A stretch of DNA of 64,000 bases from Corallococcus soli (GTDB lineage Bacteria > Myxococcota > Myxococcia > Myxococcales > Myxococcaceae): the NCBI RefSeq assembly GCF_014930455.1, contig NZ_JAAIYO010000006.1:310001-374000 (forward strand), in the 5' to 3' direction. Under the pieces are notes generated by a model. The model had not been told where the DNA came from, did no database searches, and saw only the letters and a list, made by a program, of their open reading frames with translations. Shown here piece after piece: positions 58,849 to 64,000 of the stretch. Both the position numbers and the translations under genes were made by a program. Positions within the stretch are counted from its first letter, which is position 1. Every line of letters starts with the position of its first letter.

Positions 58849-59544
58849 GTGTTGCCAGGAACCGAGCGGTCCGTCTTGGAGGCCTTCCGGCGGGGGGACA
58901 CCCCCGTCCTCACCCAGGTCTACCGCGCCTACTCACCGGAGGTGCTGCGCTACCTGTCGCGCCGCTTCTCCGTGCGCTCGGAGGCGGGCATGCGGTCGGT
59001 GGCGCTGACGCCGCTGGACCTGGACGCGGCCCACCAGGAGACCTTCGTGCGGGCCTTCCGGCCCCACATGCGCCAGGCCTACGACGGGGTGCGCCCCTAC
59101 CTGGGCTTCCTGCTCACGGTGGCCCGCTCCACCGCCATCGACCTGATGCGCGCCTCCGGCCGGGTCGCCCGGGAGGCCATCCCGCTGGATGACGCGCCGG
59201 AGCTGGTGCACGCCCCCGACGACAGCCGCAGCCCGGAGGAGGAGGCCCTGAGCTCCGAGGTCCGCACCCTGGTGCGCCGCTTCCTGGACGCCCTGCCCGA
59301 CGAAGGCCGCGCCCTGGCCCAGCTTCGTTTCATGGACGGCCTGTCCCAGGAGTCCGCCGCCGACCAGCTGAAGCTCACCCGCGGCGAGGTGCGGGTGCGC
59401 GAGCGCAGGTTGCGGGTGCAGTTCACCGAACACCTGAAGGACTCGGGCTGGTTGGACAGTGACGTCGCGCCGGGGCGCCTGGAGCTGGGCGCCCTGCTGG
59501 CCACGATGGCCCTGTGCGCCATCCCATTCGGGAGCCTCCCATGA
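58849..59544 (+). CDS. ECF-like RNA polymerase sigma factor
   Basis: A 231-aa sigma factor. Region 2 is at about residues 15-105: VYRAYSPEVLRYLSRRF, DLDAAHQETFVRAF, PYLGFLLTVARSTAIDLMRASGR. Region 4 is at about 150-205: LDALPDEGRALAQLRFMDGLSQESAADQL with the helix-turn-helix continuing TRGEVRVRERRLR. A hydrophobic C-terminal tail, LGALLATMALCAIPFG, is unusual and might touch the membrane or the anti-sigma factor. GTG 58849 follows GGAG with 7-nt spacing. The stop overlaps the anti-sigma start (ATGA). The 147 nt upstream contain no gene and should hold an autoregulated promoter. Confidence 0.88.
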   Translation: MLPGTERSVLEAFRRGDTPVLTQVYRAYSPEVLRYLSRRFSVRSEAGMRSVALTPLDLDAAHQETFVRAFRPHMRQAYDGVRPYLGFLLTVARSTAIDLMRASGRVAREAIPLDDAPELVHAPDDSRSPEEEALSSEVRTLVRRFLDALPDEGRALAQLRFMDGLSQESAADQLKLTRGEVRVRERRLRVQFTEHLKDSGWLDSDVAPGRLELGALLATMALCAIPFGSLP

Positions 59545-60341
59545 AGTGGTACGAACGCCATGTGGACGCGGGGCTGACGCGCTGGTCCCTGGGGGAGCTG
59601 TCCGCCCCCGAATCCTCGCGCCTGCTGCGCCACGCCCACGCCTGCGCCCGCTGCGGCAGCCGGTACAACAAGTGGGCCAGTGCCCACCGCGTCTTCGAGT
59701 CCGGCCAGCCGGCCACGCCCACCGCCGTGGAGCTGGAGACGCTCACGGTCGCGGGCCTGGAGGCCGCCCTGGGCGCCGCCGTCCCCGCCGATGCCGCCCA
59801 GGCCCGCTGGCCCACCCTGGCGGTGCTGGGCGCCACGCTCGCGGCCCTGTTCCTCGCGGTGGTGGTGACGCCCGCCTCCGTGGGCCCCACCGCCACCGAA
59901 CCCACCGAACCCGAGTGGAGCCCCCGGGGCGTCGTCCACGACCCCGCGCCGCCCACCACGCCCCTGGCGCAGCCCGTGCTGCGCATCTTCTGCGCCATCC
60001 CCGGGCAGCCGCTGCGTGAGCTGAGGGGCGGGACGGCGTGCGCGCCGGGCGCCACGCTGGCCTTCGCCGCGAGCGCCCGTCCTCCCTTCACCCACGTCGC
60101 GGTGCGGGTGGGCGCCGGCCCGAGGGGAGAAATCCATGGGCCCTTCCCCCTGAGCGGCAAGGCCGGCGAGGAGCGCCCCCTGGAGCTGACCGTCGCCCTG
60201 CCCGAGACGTCGTCCGACATGCCCGAGGTCACCGCCTCGTTCTCCGCCGACCCGGACGCCGCCCTGGCGGCCCTGCGTGGCGGGACGACGGTGGGGGTGG
60301 TGGTGCTCAGGCAGGAGGTCCGGGTAGAGGAAGGTCCATGA
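59541..60341 (+). CDS. Zinc-finger-type membrane anti-sigma factor
   Basis: Probable partner of the preceding sigma factor: 266 aa with an N-terminal H-x3-C-x2-C motif (HAHACARC, residues 31-38) in a helical context as in ZAS anti-sigma factors. A membrane span follows at about residues 95-115 (LAVLGATLAALFLAVVV) and then an extracytoplasmic domain of about 150 residues. This part includes LRIFCAIPGQPLREL, CAPGATLAFAASARPPFTHVAVRVG and LELTVALPETS, beta-rich with two Cys. The function follows from position and motif; no direct test. Overlaps by 4 nt both the sigma gene and the caspase gene. Confidence 0.83.
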   Translation: MKWYERHVDAGLTRWSLGELSAPESSRLLRHAHACARCGSRYNKWASAHRVFESGQPATPTAVELETLTVAGLEAALGAAVPADAAQARWPTLAVLGATLAALFLAVVVTPASVGPTATEPTEPEWSPRGVVHDPAPPTTPLAQPVLRIFCAIPGQPLRELRGGTACAPGATLAFAASARPPFTHVAVRVGAGPRGEIHGPFPLSGKAGEERPLELTVALPETSSDMPEVTASFSADPDAALAALRGGTTVGVVVLRQEVRVEEGP

Positions 60342-62062
60342 AGAAGCTGGAGATGCTCCTTGGGGCGGCCCTGCTGATGGCGGCTCCGGAGGCATTGGCG
60401 GACACGGTGCGGCGGGCGCTCGTCATCGCCCACAACGGCAGCGACGACCCGGCCCTGGCGCCCCTGCGCTACGCGGACGACGACGGCGTGCTGTGGGCGG
60501 AGACGCTCAAGCGCCTGGGCGTGGAGACCACGCTGCTGGTGGATCCGGACGAGGCCACGCGGCTGTCGGGCAGCCTGGTGCTGAAGTCCGCGCGGGCGCC
60601 CACGCGCGCGGCGGTGGACCAGGCGGTGAAGCGGCTCCAGGCGGCGTCGCTCGCGGACCGCGCCGCGGGGCGCCAGACGGACGTGCTCATCGTCTACGTG
60701 GGCCACGGCAATACGGACGACGCGGGCCGCTCCTACTTCACGCTCGCGGACGCGCGCCTGGACCGGACCAACCTCTATTCGGAGGTCGTGGATCCGCTGG
60801 GCGCGGACTACGTGCACGTCATCGCGGACGCGTGCCGCGCGTCGGGCGTGGTGGGCCGCCGGGGGGGCACGCCGGACGCGGCGGTGCTGGCGGAGCTGCG
60901 CGGGGTGCTGGCGCGGGAGCAGCTGGCGTCGCGGCCCCACGTGGGCGCCCTCTTCGCGGAGAGCGACGACGGGGAGACGCACGAGTGGTCGCGCATCCGC
61001 GCCGGCGTCTTCAGCCACGTCGCGCGCTCCGGGCTGCTGGGCGGCGCGGACATCAACGGCGACGGGCAGGTGGAGTACAGCGAGCTGGCCGCGTTCGTCG
61101 CCGCGTCGCTGCACGGGGTGAAGGGCATGCCCGCGCGGCTGTCGGTGAACGCCTTCGCGCCCACGGCCTCGCCCCGCCGTCCGCTGGTGGGCCCCGCGCC
61201 GGAGGGGCCCCAGGTCACCTTCCCCGCGGGCTTCGAGTACGCGCGCCTGTCCGTGGAGGACGCGGACGGCAAGCGGCTGGTGGACGTGCGGCGCTCGCCG
61301 CAGCAGTGGACGCAGATTCTGCTGCCGCCGCGCGACGTGTACTGGGTGCGCGCGCCGAACGCGGAGGCCCGCGTCACGCTGGCGGAGCTGGGCTCCGGGA
61401 CGCCGGAGCTGCGCCCCCGGGAATTGCAGGAGCGCGGGCCCGCGGAGGAGGCGCTCCGGCGCGGGCTGTTCGCCGTGCCGTTGGACCGGTCCTTCTATGA
61501 CGAGTACGTGGTCGCCGCGGGCCTGGTGCCGGTGGACTTCACGAACTTCCATCCGTCCGTCGCGGGGGGCCTGATGCCCCGGCTGGCCGCGCCGTCGTCC
61601 GGCCCGGGCTCGGCGTGGGAGCTGGGCCTGGGCGCGGGGCGCTCGCCGCTGGGGCTGGCGAGCTTCGCCACCGGGCCCAGCCTGTCGTGGCGCAACCCGA
61701 CCTCCGTGCACCTGCTGTACTACGGCGTGCGCGGGGCCTACGGCGTGACGCCGCTCGCGGCCCGGGACGGCATCCGCCTGCACCGCTTCACGCTGGAGGG
61801 ATTGGTGGGCCTGCAGAACCCCGCGCGCACGCCGCTGTTCGCGGAGGTGGGCGTGGGCTGGGGGCTGCTGGGCCTGACGGCGCCGGGCTTCCGCCAGGCG
61901 GATCCCACGATGCTCACCTCGCGCCTGGCCGCGGGCGTCACCGGGCGGCTCGCGGGCATGAGGTTGCGGCTGTCGGCCCAGGTGGGCCTGGACCGCGTCA
62001 CCGCCAACGGGCGGACGGGCGCGGATCCGCAGTACGGCCTGGAAGTCACCCTCCGGCGCTAG
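60338..62062 (+). CDS. Exported caspase-like (C14) protein with EF-hand loop and barrel-like C-terminus
   Basis: A 574-aa exported protein (signal peptide about residues 1-21). Residues 25-270 match the caspase/metacaspase p20 fold: RRALVIAHNGSDDPALAPLRYADDDG, the catalytic His in YVGHGNTD (His123) and the Cys in IADACRASG (Cys166). Within it, DINGDGQVEYSE (about 238-249) is a clean EF-hand-like calcium loop. A spacer is followed by a C-terminal region (about 405-574) of alternating strands ending in an aromatic/hydrophobic terminal strand, resembling an outer-membrane barrel (LGAGRSPLGLASFATGPSL, LHLLYYGVRGAYGV-like, YGLEVTLRR). The start overlaps the anti-sigma gene by 4 nt, so the three genes form one operon. 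Confidence 0.87.
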   Translation: MKKLEMLLGAALLMAAPEALADTVRRALVIAHNGSDDPALAPLRYADDDGVLWAETLKRLGVETTLLVDPDEATRLSGSLVLKSARAPTRAAVDQAVKRLQAASLADRAAGRQTDVLIVYVGHGNTDDAGRSYFTLADARLDRTNLYSEVVDPLGADYVHVIADACRASGVVGRRGGTPDAAVLAELRGVLAREQLASRPHVGALFAESDDGETHEWSRIRAGVFSHVARSGLLGGADINGDGQVEYSELAAFVAASLHGVKGMPARLSVNAFAPTASPRRPLVGPAPEGPQVTFPAGFEYARLSVEDADGKRLVDVRRSPQQWTQILLPPRDVYWVRAPNAEARVTLAELGSGTPELRPRELQERGPAEEALRRGLFAVPLDRSFYDEYVVAAGLVPVDFTNFHPSVAGGLMPRLAAPSSGPGSAWELGLGAGRSPLGLASFATGPSLSWRNPTSVHLLYYGVRGAYGVTPLAARDGIRLHRFTLEGLVGLQNPARTPLFAEVGVGWGLLGLTAPGFRQADPTMLTSRLAAGVTGRLAGMRLRLSAQVGLDRVTANGRTGADPQYGLEVTLRR

Positions 62063-62158
62063 CGGACGCGGGCCGTCGGGCCCGACCGTGTCCGTGTGTC
62101 GTGCGCCGGCCCGCGCACGCCGCGCCCACACCCGAGCCCCTGACGGTCGTCCCGTTCC

Positions 62159-62419
62159 ATGCCCCGTTCGTTCCTCCTGCACGTCGTGCTGTCGAGCACC
62201 GCCATGTCCGCGGTCCTGATGGCGGGCTGCGACCCGCTCTGCGTCACCGGCCTGTCCCCGCCGGACAAGGGCCATGCGTACACGGACGACGCGGGCGTCT
62301 GTGTCGTCGTCGTGGAGGCGCCCGACGGCCACGACGCGGGCCTCGCGGCCGACGGTGGAGAAGACGCGGGCCCTGAAGACGCGGGCACAAAGGACGCGGG
62401 GGTCACGGACCCACCGTAG
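62159..62419 (+). CDS. Small lipoprotein with Asp-Ala-Gly-rich tail
   Basis: An 86-aa lipoprotein with signal peptide and lipobox LMAGCDPLC. A short Cys-containing middle (CVTGLSPPDKGH, GVCVVVVEAP) is followed by a low-complexity tail with five DAG units. No function is known. The third codon positions are G/C rich and support coding. No strong ribosome-binding site is visible. Confidence 0.65.
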   Translation: MPRSFLLHVVLSSTAMSAVLMAGCDPLCVTGLSPPDKGHAYTDDAGVCVVVVEAPDGHDAGLAADGGEDAGPEDAGTKDAGVTDPP

Positions 62420-62501
62420 TCCCCGTGCGAGGAGGCGGTGGTTGCGGGGTGCGGAAGCCGGCGCCTACAGTCGCCGCCCCTCCCAAGAGACTCCACCGCC
62501 C

Positions 62502-64000
62502 ATGTCGTCGAACCCCAGCGCACCCGCCGCCGTCCCCGCCTCGTCCCGCCGCGCCCTCCTGGTGGCGCGCGCGCTGGCGGTGCTGGGGGGACTGGGCTGG
62601 TTCCTGTGGCTGGGAGGCGGGCCGGTGCTGCCGCCCACGAACATCGACTGGATGATGCGCGAGGACTGGGCCGCGCACATCTTCGGCTGGCTCTTCTTCC
62701 GCAACGCGGACTGGCAACTGCCGCTGGGCGCGGCGCCCAACCACTTCTTCCCCTACGGCACGTCGGTGGCGCTCACCGACGGAAACCCCTGGGCGGCCGT
62801 GCTGCTCAGGCCCTTCAGCGCGCTGCTGCCGGCGGACTTCCAGTACACCGGGCCGTGGCTGGGCCTGTGCTACGCGCTGATGGGGTACTTCGGCGCGAGG
62901 CTGGTGGAGACGGTGTCGCCGCGCGCGGTGCCCGTGGCGCTGGGCGGCGCGCTGCTGGCGCTGTCGCCGGTGATGGCGGCGCGCTTCGGCCACCCCACGC
63001 TGTGCGCGCACTGGCTGCTGGTGGCCCTGCTGTGGCTCAACCTGCGCGACCTGCCGGACGCGCGCACCGCGACGTGGAGCCTGGGCCTCGCGGCGCTCTT
63101 CAACGCCATCGCCTCCGGCACCCATCCGTACTGGGTGGCCATGCTGGTGCCGCTGACGCTGGCGCTGGGCGTGCGCATCGTCTGGAGCCGGAGGCTGGGC
63201 CTCCCGCGCGTCGCGGCCGCCGTCGCGGGCATCATCGGGTTGGACGTGCTGCTGTTCGCCGTCTTCGGCTACTTCGGCGGGCAGGGCCTGGGCGCGGAGG
63301 GCTTCGGGGACTTCTCCTCGGACCTGGCCACGCTGGTGAACCCGATGGGGTGGTCGCGCCTGCTGCCGGACCTGCCCGCGAACCCCCGGCAGGCCGAGGG
63401 CTTCGGCTACCTGGGCGCGGGCGCGCTGCTGCTCTGCGCGCTGGCGGTGGTGAGCGTCCTTCCGCGCCTGCGCGAAGCGCGCACGCTGGACTGGCGCCGG
63501 GTGCTGCCCGCGGTGGTCGTGGTGGTGCTGATGGCCGTGTATGCGCTGTCCTCGCGCGTGACGTGGCTGGGCCAGCCGGTGGCGGACCTGGGCCCGCTGT
63601 ACGCGCCGCTGACGAAGGCGACGAACGCGTTCCGCGCCTCCGGCCGCTTCATCTGGCCGTTGAGCTACCTGTTCGTGGTGGGCGCGGTGCTGCTGGTGGT
63701 GCGCCTGTGGCGCCAGGTCCCGGGCGTGGCCGTGGCCGCGCTGGCGGTGGCGCTGGCGGTGCAGGCGTACGACGTCCGCGAGGACAAGAGCGCGCTCTTC
63801 AAGCCCGTGCGCTTCCAGCGCCTGCAGTCCCCTGAGTGGGCCGCGCTCCAGGGCCCCTACCAGCACCTGGCCCTCTTCCCGCCGCATGCGCAGTGGGTGT
63901 GCCGCTACGACGAGCCGCTGGTGAACGCGCTGGCGTATCAGGCGTACCGGCTGAAGCTCACCTTCAACAGTGGCTACGCGTCACGCACGCCGCAGGCGCT
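62502..64000 (+). CDS. Multi-pass membrane glycosyltransferase-like protein (DUF6311-type), 3' end outside the window
   Basis: Inner-membrane protein of at least 499 aa, truncated by the window. The reading from ATG 62502 (MSSNPSAPAAVPASSRRALL) stays open to the end. About ten hydrophobic spans are visible, starting with ARALAVLGGLGWFLWLG. The external loop after it (PPTNIDWMMREDWAAHIFGWLFFRNADWQLP, then PYGTSVALTDGNPWAAVL) is the typical opening of DUF6311/GT-C-like membrane proteins, as are ARFGHPTLCAHWLL and TKATNAFRASGRFIWP. No donor or acceptor is inferred. GC-rich third positions are only in this frame. Confidence 0.83.
   Translation, partial: MSSNPSAPAAVPASSRRALLVARALAVLGGLGWFLWLGGGPVLPPTNIDWMMREDWAAHIFGWLFFRNADWQLPLGAAPNHFFPYGTSVALTDGNPWAAVLLRPFSALLPADFQYTGPWLGLCYALMGYFGARLVETVSPRAVPVALGGALLALSPVMAARFGHPTLCAHWLLVALLWLNLRDLPDARTATWSLGLAALFNAIASGTHPYWVAMLVPLTLALGVRIVWSRRLGLPRVAAAVAGIIGLDVLLFAVFGYFGGQGLGAEGFGDFSSDLATLVNPMGWSRLLPDLPANPRQAEGFGYLGAGALLLCALAVVSVLPRLREARTLDWRRVLPAVVVVVLMAVYALSSRVTWLGQPVADLGPLYAPLTKATNAFRASGRFIWPLSYLFVVGAVLLVVRLWRQVPGVAVAALAVALAVQAYDVREDKSALFKPVRFQRLQSPEWAALQGPYQHLALFPPHAQWVCRYDEPLVNALAYQAYRLKLTFNSGYASRTPQA

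Noticed and set aside
59423-62332. 969-codon minus strand frame across the sigma/anti-sigma/caspase operon
   Set aside because: Shadow of three overlapping genes on the + strand that all carry recognisable motifs.
62403-63887. Long frames on both strands inside the last membrane-protein gene
   Set aside because: The correct frame is open from ATG 62502 to the window end and gives hydrophobic spans; the alternatives are Arg/Gly-rich.
1-64000. tRNA, rRNA, riboswitch or integration site
   Set aside because: No cloverleaf-like stretch with conserved T-loop sequence, no rRNA core sequence and no flanking direct repeat next to an integrase were seen by reading; a covariance-model scan would be needed to exclude small RNAs.

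Overview
The window (about 70% G+C, strong G/C bias at third codon positions, dense gene packing) looks like a chromosomal segment of a myxobacterium of the Myxococcus/Corallococcus type. The evidence is gene content: many lipoproteins, Hanks-type Ser/Thr kinases, a DUF2381-type protein, an ADYC-like lipoprotein, a MYXO-CTERM anchored protein, a MopE-like metal-binding-motif protein and an FHA-containing sigma54 activator. No rRNA, tRNA, insertion sequence, prophage or CRISPR was seen.

Layout. 1-5.7 kb: partial RCC1-repeat lipoprotein (-), VOC/PhnB-like protein, lipoprotein isoamylase, pentapeptide-repeat protein. 5.7-9.6 kb: molybdate transporter modABC (-) divergent from a MarR-type regulator, then a YdcF-like membrane protein. 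9.8-17 kb: housekeeping and small genes, including proS, a class III adenylate cyclase, a YdjM-like hydrolase, thpR, a MYXO-CTERM protein and an EEP lipoprotein. 17-25.6 kb: a histidine kinase fused to a PhnD-like ligand-binding domain, a YiiX-type hydrolase, a MopE-like lipoprotein, a BNR-repeat protein and a lipoprotein. 25.8-30.7 kb: a complete branched-chain amino acid ABC operon livJ-H-M-G-F on the minus strand. 30.8-38 kb: PRC-barrel/DUF2382 protein, GAF-like Ser/Thr kinase, grpE-dnaK and a histone H1-like basic-tailed protein. 38-40.4 kb: an ExeM-like extracellular nuclease lipoprotein.

40.4-45.3 kb is the most unusual region. A two-gene cassette (lipoprotein A plus soluble protein B) is repeated four times head to tail with a period of about 1.21 kb. 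All eight genes overlap their neighbours (4 nt A to B, about 11 nt B to next A), so they form one translationally coupled unit. The B-end/A-start junctions are nearly identical, while the A-end/B-start cores differ and are mosaics. The layout suggests a diversifying array such as toxin/immunity or kin-recognition genes. That function is inference.

45.3-57.5 kb holds an outer-membrane barrel protein, small hypothetical proteins, a three-repeat Cys-rich secreted protein and a signalling neighbourhood: TPR-containing Ser/Thr kinase, FHA-sigma54 activator, DUF2381 protein and a second kinase carrying a lipoprotein-like tail. Clusters of TGGCAC/GTGCCA lie just upstream of both the TPR kinase and the FHA activator. 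57.5-64 kb: a LOG-family protein, a tight three-gene operon of ECF-like sigma factor, zinc-finger-type anti-sigma and secreted caspase-like protein, a small lipoprotein and a partial multi-pass membrane protein cut by the window end.
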